7,946 nt of DNA from CAITSH01 sp945892985 (GTDB taxonomy: Bacteria > Pseudomonadota > Gammaproteobacteria > Burkholderiales > SG8-39). The translations under genes were made by a program, and so were the position numbers. The notes beneath the pieces were generated by a model. That model was not told where the DNA came from, did not search any database, and saw only the letters and a program-made list of their open reading frames with translations. Each line of letters starts with the position of its first letter. The first letter of the stretch is position 1. This document shows positions 1 through 5,657 of the stretch, in pieces. The stretch covers positions 1 to 7,946 of the forward strand of contig CAMDDU010000089.1 of the NCBI GenBank assembly GCA_945892985.1. The letters run 5' to 3'.

Positions 1-80
1 CGCGCCAGAAACGCCGCTTTGCGCGTTGCTCTTCCATGTACCTCGAATCCTTTCGCCGCCGCCAGCGTCATTTGTTTCAT
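1..80 (-). CDS. IS5-family transposase, N-terminal fragment (runs off left edge)
   Basis: This is the beginning of a minus-strand gene that leaves the window after 26 codons. The peptide starts MKQMTLAAAKGFE and continues with a TRKAAFLAR stretch. From memory, this is the start of many IS5-group DDE transposases (a MKQMTLA opening, a short FE segment, then a T-R-x-x-F-L motif), which cut and rejoin the ends of their element. A good ribosome binding site, GGAGG, lies 7 nt before the ATG, so the start at 80 is well supported. The catalytic DDE residues would lie outside the window, so activity cannot be judged. The call rests on a short N-terminal match. Confidence 0.6.
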   Translation of the reverse strand, partial: MKQMTLAAAKGFEVHGRATRKAAFLA

Positions 81-143
81 TCTCAATCCTCCCGTTTGCG
101 TCTCGCTATATGACAACAGACGCGCGGACTTGTTCAGTGTTTC
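1..143 (-). mobile_element. End of an IS5-family insertion sequence
   Basis: The transposase start at 80 is followed by about 60 bp of non-coding sequence that ends in ggacttgttcagtgtttcc. From memory, this resembles the terminal inverted repeat of several IS5-group elements. The next four bases, ctag at 144-147, fit the YTAR target duplication usual for this family, so the edge is placed at 143. The matching copy of the target site would be on the far side of the element, beyond the left edge. The element's end supplies the last codons and the stop of the neighbouring HNH gene. Confidence 0.55.
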
Positions 144-1018
144 CCTAGAAATTCCGGATTAGGTAAGTACTCCCTGCTCTGCGGCTGAATCAAACTCGCG
201 CCATGGTGTGCCAGTAACTTTGCTTTGGTGTCATCGCCACCCATCAGGTGGCGGCTGAATACGATCTGGTGATTCCCCGGTAGAACCGTGAACGCGCCGA
301 GGTCAAAAATCTTGTGGTGCAGCGAGCACAGTGCGAGGCCGTTGGGCACCACGTCCGGGCCATGGGCCTGAAACCACTTGATGTGCGCGGCTTCGAGGCC
401 GATGACGTTATCGCCAAGGCGCAGGTCGTGGCCGCAAACGCAGCAACGGTACTCGTATGCGAGCAGCACCTTCGCACGAAAGGCGGGGTCGCGACGGCGT
501 GCGGGTGTTGCCGCTGTCGTCGCGTCTGAGGTCGTGCCTTCAACGTCAAGACTCAGCGCAACGGCGTCAAGCACGTCCTGCCGAAGGCTCTCGGGGAAAT
601 GTGCATTCAGGATGCGACTGGCGATTTCGGCAACCAGCGCGGAGTCGTGCGCGAGTGCGAGGCGCAGGGGTTCGGGGAAACCTCCGCTGACGTGGCCTTG
701 CCGTAGTTCGGTGATGCCGGGTGTGGCTGCGGGAGGGCGACCAAGGATGGCTTCCGGGCCGGCAAGCTGCCAGAGGCCGTCGGTCCTCAGGTGCCAGAAG
801 GGATTGTGCCGCGACGCCTCCGAACCCGAGGGACCGAATTCGCGCAACAGGCTGCCGAGCTTGCCTTCGATGTCGGCAAACTCTACGAGCGGCGTTTCAC
901 TGCGGGCGAGCCGGCCGAGGGCCAGCAGCACCAGCAATGGCTTGTGCACGGCGCGCTTGTCGCCGCGCTGCCAAACGCGCATGCGGTCAAACGCGGCAAG
1001 GATTTCATCGCGTGTCAT
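134..1018 (-). CDS. HNH endonuclease with phosphorothioate-DNA-binding (type IV restriction) architecture, C-terminus altered by an IS
   Basis: The 294-residue protein has two parts. Residues about 1-150 match, from memory, the sulfur-binding domain of ScoMcrA-like enzymes: a basic N-terminal helix with HKPLLVLLALGRL, then FGPSGS and NPFWHLRTDGLW at 61-83. Residues about 180-256 are a complete HNH nuclease: C192/C195, AAH with H212, N226, C231, and HHKIFD at 234-239. Such enzymes cleave foreign or phosphorothioate-modified DNA. The start MTRDEILAAF was preferred to an upstream start at 1264, because the extra 82 codons only translate a dispersed repeat. There is no Shine-Dalgarno; the ATGA at 1018 overlaps the stop of a decayed HIT reading frame, which suggests former translational coupling. 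The C-terminus departs from the family after PNPEFL: the last residues GKH come from the adjoining IS end, so the usual W-H-x-x-E-V-F tail is lost. Activity is therefore uncertain. Confidence 0.85.
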   Translation of the reverse strand: MTRDEILAAFDRMRVWQRGDKRAVHKPLLVLLALGRLARSETPLVEFADIEGKLGSLLREFGPSGSEASRHNPFWHLRTDGLWQLAGPEAILGRPPAATPGITELRQGHVSGGFPEPLRLALAHDSALVAEIASRILNAHFPESLRQDVLDAVALSLDVEGTTSDATTAATPARRRDPAFRAKVLLAYEYRCCVCGHDLRLGDNVIGLEAAHIKWFQAHGPDVVPNGLALCSLHHKIFDLGAFTVLPGNHQIVFSRHLMGGDDTKAKLLAHHGASLIQPQSREYLPNPEFLGKH

Positions 1019-1055
1019 GGCCGGTGCGTCGCCTTGTCGGTAAGTATCGTGGGCA
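1015..1055 (-). pseudogene. Strongly degenerate 3' end of a HIT-family gene before the HNH gene
   Basis: Read on the minus strand, the bases upstream of the HNH start give TILTDKATHRP followed by a stop that overlaps the HNH ATG as ATGA. This lines up with WILPDKAKYWP-stop, the end of the intact HIT gene at 1934. By eye, 27 of 36 nucleotides match, including a run of eight. A further V and R/P residues upstream also fit, with a small indel. It is too eroded to encode anything. The likeliest reading is a relic of a HIT gene once translationally coupled to the HNH gene. Chance similarity is less likely, because the better copy at 1261 shares the same junction. Confidence 0.5.
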
Positions 1056-1103
1056 CAGCGCGTGGGGGTCGGCCAAGTTGGGGGCGGGGTACTTGGCGGC
1101 GTT

Positions 1104-1236
1104 TCCCCCCTCTCCCTGTCCCCCTTGCAGGGCGCACATCGGCCGGTAGGCCGATGCCGCTCAGCCGGCGCGGAGCGTGCTCCGCGAAACCCCGGCTTCG
1201 CCCCCCGCCGGGGGGGGAGGGGACGTGCTGATGAGA
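1104..1236 (+). repeat. Composite repeat R1: purine/pyrimidine hairpin repeat carrying the double-palindrome module
   Basis: The outer part is a C-rich arm (tcccccctctccc) at 1104-1116 and a G-rich arm at 1210-1222, followed by acgtgctgat. The same outer sequence occurs without an insert at 3467-3525. The inner part, about 1122-1204, is a module that also occurs at about 2441-2523 and 6767-6849. It has one perfect inverted repeat with 8-bp arms (1137-1144 and 1149-1156) and a second with arms 1169-1176 and 1179-1186, then ends in accccggcttcg. It is not coding. It can be translated in several frames only because it lacks stops, and that produces a false N-terminal extension of the HNH gene. 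Confidence 0.75.
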
Positions 1237-1260
1237 GTGCGCTGTAAATTTGATTGCGTG

Positions 1261-1335
1261 TCATGGCCAGTACTTTGCCTTTTCCGGGATGATCCAGCGC
1301 GCACTGCCGCGCGGGCCAAACTCGTCATCTAGCCG
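1261..1335 (-). pseudogene. Duplicate 3' end of a HIT-family gene (relic)
   Basis: The minus strand reads DEFGPRGSARWIIPEKAKYWP then stop, which matches the last 19 residues of the intact HIT protein (DPRGGVRWILPDKAKYWP). At DNA level the first 55 bp (1261-1315) match 1934-1988 at about 46 of 55 positions by eye, including 17 identical bases in a row. The HIT triad and the rest of the fold are absent, so this is a fragment and not a working enzyme. Its stop overlaps a second ATGACACGC, a copy of the start of the HNH gene, so the duplicated block spans the HIT-end/HNH-start junction. A tiny ORF from an ATG at about 1333 exists but has no supporting signal. Confidence 0.7.
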
Positions 1336-1353
1336 CATAGATACAGACTGTCT

Positions 1354-1647
1354 TTACTTCCGACCGCTCCAATAGCTTGGTCTGCGCCGGTGATGCGCGA
1401 GCGCGATTACTCTCAGCGCATCGCCACTGGTGTAGCAGATGATGCTGTAGGGAAACTTTCGCAGCGGAAAACGGCGCCGGCCGTTTTTCCAGAGGGTGCC
1501 CAAGTGCGGGCTGGCGCAGAGAAGCGTCAACGCCCTTTCGTACTCCAGGATAAACGCAAGACCGACTTCCGCATTGGCTTCCCCGGCGTAAAAGACGGAA
1601 CTATCAAAAAGCTCCCGATCGGCTTCCGGGCTGTCCGACGGGATCAT
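1354..1647 (-). CDS. RelE/ParE-family type II toxin
   Basis: The 97-residue protein has the standard layout of ParE-type toxins: an N-terminal helical hairpin (A-D-R-E-L-F-D-S-S-V-F-Y at 9-20, then VGLAFILEYERAL at 28-40), a P-H-L-G turn near 47-50, and a C-terminal beta sheet. The sheet includes RRRFPLRKFPYSIICY and ends in VIALAHHRRRPSYW. The length is normal for the family. Toxins of this fold act on ribosome-bound mRNA (RelE) or on gyrase (ParE); the sequence alone does not say which. Its ATG overlaps the antitoxin stop by 4 nt (ATGA at 1647-1644), so it is translated by coupling. The core motifs are present and there is no frameshift, so it may be active. Confidence 0.85.
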   Translation of the reverse strand: MIPSDSPEADRELFDSSVFYAGEANAEVGLAFILEYERALTLLCASPHLGTLWKNGRRRFPLRKFPYSIICYTSGDALRVIALAHHRRRPSYWSGRK

Positions 1648-1868
1648 CCGATCGCGGCGCGGGCTCTGGCAATGGAATCGGCCGCTGGTATCAGCTTGGC
1701 GCGACCACTTTCGATTTCCTCGATGCGACGCTCCACTTCAGCCGACCAGGCATCTTCGATATTCTGATCCTTGAAAAGGCTGGCGACCAAGCGATCGGCG
1801 AGCTGCGCTCGTTCTTCGGGAGGAAGCTTCAATGCTTGCGCTTCAACAATATCGAGCTGATCCGACAT
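1644..1868 (-). CDS. Addiction-module antitoxin (unstable antitoxin family, PF09720-like)
   Basis: The 74-residue acidic, helical protein has the pattern of the small antitoxins paired with ParE-like toxins: ALKLPPEERAQLADRLVASL at 12-31, A-W at 40-41, then a long helix EVERRIEEIESGRAKLIP at 44-61. It is expected to bind and neutralise the toxin encoded directly after it and to repress the pair. The start at 1868 was chosen because AGGAG (1875-1879) lies 6 nt before that ATG. A longer frame from a GTG at 1937 overlaps the HIT stop but has no ribosome binding site. Only 65 bp separate it from the HIT gene, so read-through from HIT is possible. Confidence 0.85.
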   Translation of the reverse strand: MSDQLDIVEAQALKLPPEERAQLADRLVASLFKDQNIEDAWSAEVERRIEEIESGRAKLIPAADSIARARAAIG

Positions 1869-1933
1869 TCGGTTCTCCTGGGCTGGAAGCAGCTTTAATG
1901 ATACTCGCGCTGCAATGGGCTTGCCATTGCCCC

Positions 1934-2314
1934 TCACGGCCAGTACTTTGCCTTGTCAGGAAGTATCCAGCGCACGCCGCCGCGCGGGTCGGGCTGGTCT
2001 CCTGCGTAGCGCGGGATCAGGTGCATGTGCAGGTGCGCCACCGTTTGGCCGGCGGCCGTGCCGTCGTTGATGCCGATGTTGTAGCCCTCGGGGTGAAACT
2101 CGGCATCGAGCGCGGCCTTGGCGGCGGCTAGCAGGTCGAGCATGGCGGCGCGCTCTTCGGCGCTGATGGCAAAGAACGATCCGCTGTGGCGCCTTGGCAC
2201 GATGAGGGTGTGGCCGGGCGATACGGGATATTCATCGCGCACGGCGGCGGCAAGGTCGTTGGCGGCAACGATGCGGCGATTGGTGAGGGTGCAGAAGGGG
2301 CAGGCGGTGTTCAT
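1934..2314 (-). CDS. HIT-family (histidine triad) nucleotide hydrolase
   Basis: The 126-residue protein is a complete HIT domain. It opens with CPFC (C5, C8), has SPGHTLIVPRRH at 32-43, NIGINDGTAAGQ at 79-90 and the signature HLHMHLIPRY with H94, H96 and H98. The two cysteines with H43 and H94 probably hold a structural zinc, as in Hint-type members. HIT enzymes cleave nucleoside phosphoramidates or dinucleotides through the central triad histidine. The C-terminal DPRGGVRWILPDKAKYW is typical of a bacterial subgroup. No clear Shine-Dalgarno precedes the ATG. The 3' end of this gene is present as decayed copies at 1261 and 1015, so the gene may once have been paired with the HNH gene. Confidence 0.9.
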   Translation of the reverse strand: MNTACPFCTLTNRRIVAANDLAAAVRDEYPVSPGHTLIVPRRHSGSFFAISAEERAAMLDLLAAAKAALDAEFHPEGYNIGINDGTAAGQTVAHLHMHLIPRYAGDQPDPRGGVRWILPDKAKYWP

Positions 2315-2363
2315 GGTTTGGTGTGATCAGGCTGAGGGTACAGGCTATTTCGCAGGCGTGCTA

Positions 2364-2545
2364 TCGACTGGAAAGGCAGGACTGGTGCGGGTTTCCAGCT
2401 ATCGGTACACCGTAACCCCATGGATTTCGGGTTCGCCGCGCCCTTGCTAGGCGCACATCGGCCGGTAGGCCGATCTCGCTCCGCGGGCGCGGAGCATGCT
2501 CCGCGAAACCCCGGCTTCGCACCCCGGAATGACGGGATGAGCTTA
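2364..2545 (+). repeat. Dispersed repeat R2, full version with the double-palindrome module
   Basis: The left half is a hairpin with arms ctggaaa (2368-2374) and tttccag (2392-2398). A conserved linker, ctatcggtacaccgtaaccc, leads to a second, larger hairpin whose arms are ggatttcggg and ccccggaat. The loop of that second hairpin holds the module with the catcggcc...ggccgatc inverted repeat and a palindrome at about 2489-2506, cgcggagcatgctccgcg, which is perfect. The left half is almost identical to 3342-3415, and the right half to 6738-6864. It lies between the HIT gene and the ORF6N gene. The unbroken minus-strand frame from 2712 to 2311 is a translation of this repeat and is not a gene. 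Confidence 0.85.
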
Positions 2546-2624
2546 AATGGGACCAAGCTCATCAGTCTTTGCCGCTCCTTTACTCGAATGCCTATTGATA
2601 GCCTGCCAAGCAACCCGGCATATG

Positions 2625-2659
2625 ACGCGAGGTGGTCGCAAATTGCGACCACCTCGCGT
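2625..2659. repeat. Perfect long palindrome (17-bp arms, 1-nt centre) downstream of the ORF6N gene
   Basis: The arms are 2625-2641 and 2643-2659 around a central a at 2642, and all 17 pairs match. The core is gtcgcaa-a-ttgcgac. It lies 36 bp after the stop of the ORF6N gene. There is no T-run on either side, so it is not a normal intrinsic terminator, although a transcript would fold into a strong stem. The same core is found inside the ORF6N gene at 3004-3034, which points to a protein-binding site or recombination site linked to that gene. Confidence 0.8.
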
Positions 2660-2695
2660 GCCCCAAGCCTCCGCACCATTGCTGGAGCCAATGCC

Positions 2696-3283
2696 TTAGT
2701 CCGTCTGCACAAAACCGATGCGACGTTTTTTTACCGGATCGGCAGGCGCCATGAGCTGACGAATCGCCTCAAGAATGCCGGTGATGGCCTGGTCGTGGGT
2801 TGCAAGCTTTCGGCCGATGCGCGATTCAAGTTCATCCAGTCGCTTGGCGAGCTCCTTGTGCGCAGCGAGCGTTTCGCGTAGCTCGACGAAGGCGCGGACA
2901 ACGTAGACGCTGACCTCTGTAGCACGCAGACTGTTCAGCATCATGGCGGCCATGATGGCGCCGTGTTCGGTAAAGGCCAGGGGCAATGTCCTTCGGCCAC
3001 CCCAACTTGAAGTCGCAAATTGCGACCTCAAGTTTTCGAACTCTGCCTGGGTGACCTGAAAAACGAAATCGTCAGGAAAGCGCCCGGCGTTGCGACGGAC
3101 CTGTTCATTAAGCCGTTTCGTTTCGACACCGTAGAGTGCCGCAAAATCTGCATCAATCATGACCTTCTGATTACGAACGACGAGGACTTGTCGGGCGATG
3201 CGCGCGGTGACGACAAGTTCGGCGGCTGTGGGCTTCTTTGCGATGATGGCCTCCTGCGATTGGTGGTTGCAGCCAAACACCAT
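2696..3283 (-). CDS. ORF6N-domain (KilA-N-like) DNA-binding protein
   Basis: The protein carries a clear ORF6N domain: a VVRNQKVMIDADFAALYGVE segment, TKRLNEQVRRN, RFPDDFVFQVT, the conserved LRSQFATSSWGG, and LAFTEHGAIMAAMMLNS followed by VVRAFVELR. A C-terminal coiled-coil-like helix (KELAKRLDELESRI) and a basic end follow. This domain is found in phage and accessory-region proteins thought to bind DNA; its exact role is unknown. The given start is the first ATG in frame (3283), which has no ribosome binding site. A TTG at 3307 is no better. The only strong Shine-Dalgarno, AGGAGG (3250-3255), is 5 nt before an ATC at 3244, so the ancestral start was probably an ATG there (MAKKPTAAEL, 182 residues). 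Expression may thus be weak or lost. Repeats R2 and R3 flank the gene. Confidence 0.8.
   Translation of the reverse strand: MVFGCNHQSQEAIIAKKPTAAELVVTARIARQVLVVRNQKVMIDADFAALYGVETKRLNEQVRRNAGRFPDDFVFQVTQAEFENLRSQFATSSWGGRRTLPLAFTEHGAIMAAMMLNSLRATEVSVYVVRAFVELRETLAAHKELAKRLDELESRIGRKLATHDQAITGILEAIRQLMAPADPVKKRRIGFVQTD
3004..3034. repeat. Near-perfect palindrome inside the ORF6N coding sequence
   Basis: The arms are 3004-3018 and 3020-3034 around a central a at 3019, with one mismatch in 15 pairs (3011 against 3027). The core, gtcgcaa-a-ttgcgac, is the same as in the palindrome at 2625-2659, while the outer arms differ. It encodes the family-conserved NLRSQFATSS stretch, so protein constraint accounts for some of it but does not require the symmetry. 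Confidence 0.75.
3250..3255 (-). promoter_or_regulatory. Strong ribosome binding site facing an ATC codon
   Basis: Reading on the minus strand, AGGAGG is followed by 5 nt (ccatc) and then ATC GCA AAG AAG. No ATG, GTG or TTG lies in frame at a usable distance. The site fits an ancestral ATG changed to ATC at 3242-3244, and it is the reason for doubting the starts at 3283 and 3307 for the ORF6N gene. Confidence 0.6.
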
Positions 3284-3341
3284 ACCGAACGTTCGTTCGG
3301 AGGTCAATTGCTGCTATCCGATCTGGGAATAATCGCCGTGC

Positions 3342-3448
3342 ATCGACTGGAAATGCCCGACTGGTGCGGGTTTCCAGCTATCGGTACACCGTAACCCCAT
3401 GGATTCCGGGTTCGACTGGCGAGGACGCGAATCGCCCGGGAATGACGC
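3342..3448 (+). repeat. Dispersed repeat R3, without the double-palindrome module
   Basis: The left hairpin (ctggaaa...tttccag) and the linker to aaccccatggattccggg are nearly the same as in R2. The second hairpin has arms attccggg and cccgggaat, but its loop is a short unrelated sequence (about 3411-3434) in place of the module seen in R2 and R5. It ends in gaatgacgcc. It lies upstream of the ORF6N gene, so R2 and R3 bracket that gene in direct orientation. Confidence 0.8.
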
Positions 3449-3466
3449 CGAAGCGTGCTGGCTAGC

Positions 3467-3525
3467 ATTCCCCCTCTCCCCTGCCCCCTCCCCCGCCAGG
3501 GGGGAGGGGAACGTACTGATAAAGC
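3467..3525 (+). repeat. C/G-rich hairpin repeat, unfilled version of the R1 host
   Basis: A pyrimidine arm (ttccccctctcccc) is followed by a C-rich stretch and then a purine arm (ggggggaggggaa) and cgtactgat. The same ends surround the inserted module in R1 at 1104-1236. Repeats of this general form are widespread between genes in proteobacteria. The stretch 3526-3659, between this repeat and the next gene, shows no gene, promoter or RNA that I can support. Confidence 0.7.
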
Positions 3526-3659
3526 TCTTCGCTCGCCATTCGAGGCCGCTTTGTCAGACTAAACCCACTACCGTCGTCGGGCTCACTTCCTGAGCCACCC
3601 GCCCACCCATACTACGCATCCGCTCCACCACTGCTGCGCGCGCGCCGCACACCACACGC

Positions 3660-5411
3660 ATGGGTGCTGTCCAAGAAAACCGTCCACAGCTGCAACTACG
3701 CCGGCCCGCCGGCCGCGAGCTGCTGCACAACACGCCTGCCCCGGCCACGCTTGTGGTGCGGGACACACCTACTGTTTCGCACGTGCCAGGTGTTCCGCGG
3801 TCTCCTTCGGTGCCGCGGTTTTCTGCTGTGCCGCAGTTCGCGCCCGACATGGCCGACACCGCCGGCGCCTTGCTGCGTTATGGCGCGCTGATGCGCCGGC
3901 TCGATCGCTGGCTGGATGCGCCGCTGGTGGTAAAGCGCGACACCACAAGCCACCGCAACAGCCACACGGTCTGGCTGCTCGATGCCATCGGCTACCGGGT
4001 GAACCACCGCACGCGCACGGTGTACCCGGTGTACCACGCCCGCAACGGCGTGCGCCGCGGCAGCTTCAGTGTCGACCTGATGGCCTTTTTGCGCCGGCCC
4101 TATTGGCTGGAGTTCGTGGTGCGCCGGCTGGGCTTGAGCGATAGCGGTGCGCAGGGGCAGCTCTTTGCCGTTGATGTGCAGGTGCAGGCCGAGGAGCAGT
4201 GGCTGTGCCAGGAGGCCTACCGGGCGCTGCGCCGCGACCCGCGCTTTGCGCTGTTGCAGCGCGAGCGCCTGCCGCGCGCGCTGGGGCTTGACCCGGTGCT
4301 GCACGCCATTGCGCTTGGCGCGCGCGAGCAGCCCGAACTGGGCGGGCTCGATTCAAAGGAGTTCAACCGGGTGTGGCAGCACGAGGCACTGTTTCGCACC
4401 CTCGCGCGCGAGGCGCCGCAACTGCTGCCGCTCTCGGCCATTGCGCTGCGCGAAGAAAAACTCCCCGCCTGTGAAGACCCGCTGGCGGACCTGCATGCGC
4501 TGTGCGCCGCGCACGGGCTCAAGCCCGCCACCTGGCGCTACCTCGTGCGCCACGGCGTGCGCTGGCTGCGGCCGGTGTGGCGCGCCATGGGGAACCGGCG
4601 GCGCGTAACGGCGACCCTTGCCGTGCTGCGCGCCTTTGCGGCCGCCGGCCATCCGCCGCCCCCGCCCGCGCGCGAGATGCGCACCTGGCTCGAGTTTGCG
4701 CACGAGCCGGAGTTCGGCGATGACTTTCTGGGCGTGCCGCCTGAGATAACGGCCGCCTGCTTTGCCGCCGCGCGCAGCCCGGCGGCGCGGCACGATGAGG
4801 CCCTTCGCGCCGACATCCGCCTTGCCCTGCGCTGGGGCCACGCGCTGCGGCCGCAACTCGATAAACCACAACGGCGCGCCGGCTGGCCGTGGGTGCGGCG
4901 CCAGGCGCTCGCCTGGCAGCGGCGCGCGCGCCCCGGCGGCCCCGGCCATTACACCGAGGGCGATGCGCGCTGGGATGCGCCCCTGCCCGGCTACGAGGCG
5001 GCGGGTTTCCAGGCGCGGGCGCTCATATCGGCCGAAGAGCTGGTGGACACCGGGCTCGCCTTTCACAACTGCCTGGCCGATTTTGCCGACGCCTGCCGCA
5101 CGGGCGGCACGCACGTGTTCGTGATCCGCAACACGGTGCTGCGGCGGGACGTGGCGGTGGTGGCGCTGGGCCGCGTGTCGGCCGCTGGCCGCTGGTTGCT
5201 GCAAGACCTCAAGGGGCCGTGCAACCAGCCGGTGAGCGGCGCGCTCACCGCGTTTGCCCACGGCCTGCTGCAGGCTTTTGCCGCCGCCAGCCCGGCGGCC
5301 GCGCCGGGCACGCTGGTCTATGGGCCGCCGCTAGAGGTGCCGTGCTTGCGGCTTGATGGCGATGCGCGGCCTGATTATGTGGTTGAGATGTTGCGGTCGC
5401 TTGGGGCTTGA
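3660..5411 (+). CDS. PcfJ-like domain protein, function unknown
   Basis: This 583-codon gene is the largest in the window. The C-terminal third has the features of the PcfJ family (PF14284-like): EELVDTGLAFHNCL with H469, N470 and C471, a gap of charged and hydrophobic strands (HVFVIRN, VAVVALG), then WLLQDLKGPCNQP with Q515, K518, G519 and N522. PcfJ was named from an enterococcal conjugation locus and its activity is not established; the H-N-C and Q-x-x-K-G-x-x-N residues are the family's conserved ones. Residues 1-63 are proline-rich, unlike the rest, and the ATG at 3660 has no Shine-Dalgarno. The ATG at 3849 (MADTAGALLRYG) is an alternative start and, in my view, a plausible one. No PcfK or conjugation gene is nearby. 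No membrane segment is obvious. R3 and the hairpin repeat precede it and R4 follows it. Confidence 0.7.
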   Translation: MGAVQENRPQLQLRRPAGRELLHNTPAPATLVVRDTPTVSHVPGVPRSPSVPRFSAVPQFAPDMADTAGALLRYGALMRRLDRWLDAPLVVKRDTTSHRNSHTVWLLDAIGYRVNHRTRTVYPVYHARNGVRRGSFSVDLMAFLRRPYWLEFVVRRLGLSDSGAQGQLFAVDVQVQAEEQWLCQEAYRALRRDPRFALLQRERLPRALGLDPVLHAIALGAREQPELGGLDSKEFNRVWQHEALFRTLAREAPQLLPLSAIALREEKLPACEDPLADLHALCAAHGLKPATWRYLVRHGVRWLRPVWRAMGNRRRVTATLAVLRAFAAAGHPPPPPAREMRTWLEFAHEPEFGDDFLGVPPEITAACFAAARSPAARHDEALRADIRLALRWGHALRPQLDKPQRRAGWPWVRRQALAWQRRARPGGPGHYTEGDARWDAPLPGYEAAGFQARALISAEELVDTGLAFHNCLADFADACRTGGTHVFVIRNTVLRRDVAVVALGRVSAAGRWLLQDLKGPCNQPVSGALTAFAHGLLQAFAAASPAAAPGTLVYGPPLEVPCLRLDGDARPDYVVEMLRSLGA

Positions 5412-5460
5412 GGGGGTTGGTTTGTGGGGGCAGTGTCGCAGCGGTGCGGGGGGCTATACG

Positions 5461-5597
5461 CTGGAAACCCGCGCCAGACGGACGTTTCCAGCCACCTGCA
5501 TAAATCCAACCCCATGGATTGCGGGTTCCGACCGAAGGAAGTCCCCGGAGGGGTGCGTAGCGGCCCCTGAATGACGGGGTGGGCACGGGTTGCGACC
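5461..5597 (+). repeat. Dispersed repeat R4, divergent version
   Basis: The left hairpin has 8-bp arms (ctggaaac 5461-5468 and gtttccag 5484-5491), but its loop differs from that of R2, R3 and R6. The linker then differs until aaccccatggattgcgggtt, and a second hairpin loop of unrelated sequence (about 5528-5567) leads to cctgaatgacggggtgggc, followed by gggttgcg as in R5. The arms are kept while the loops vary, which suggests selection or gene conversion acting on structure. Confidence 0.75.
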
Positions 5598-5657
5598 GGC
5601 TTGGTCAACCAGCCTGTCTTTTGGGCGTTCGTCAAAATACCAAGCTAAACTGAGAAT

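Noticed and set aside
378..1043. A long plus-strand frame opposite the HNH gene
   Set aside because: It is a shadow of a well-supported gene with recognisable motifs, has low-complexity composition and matches no family I know.
1019..1264. An 82-codon N-terminal extension of the HNH endonuclease starting at an ATG at 1264
   Set aside because: Most of it translates repeat R1, which also occurs between other genes. The domain begins at MTRDEILAAF, and the upstream ATG belongs to a duplicated junction.
2364..2545. CRISPR array or tandem repeat array
   Set aside because: The copies are hundreds to thousands of bases apart, differ in length and have no regular spacers.
2625..2659. Intrinsic terminator of the ORF6N gene
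   Set aside because: The stem is strong, but no run of T follows on either strand, and the same core occurs inside the gene where termination would not be expected.
2311..2712. A 133-codon minus-strand open frame between HIT and ORF6N
   Set aside because: Its middle is the translation of repeat R2, and similar peptides come from R1 and R5. No ribosome binding site or domain is visible.
4353..5261. A 302-codon minus-strand frame opposite the PcfJ-like gene
   Set aside because: Long antisense frames are expected in DNA this rich in G and C, and the peptide is arginine- and alanine-rich without motifs.
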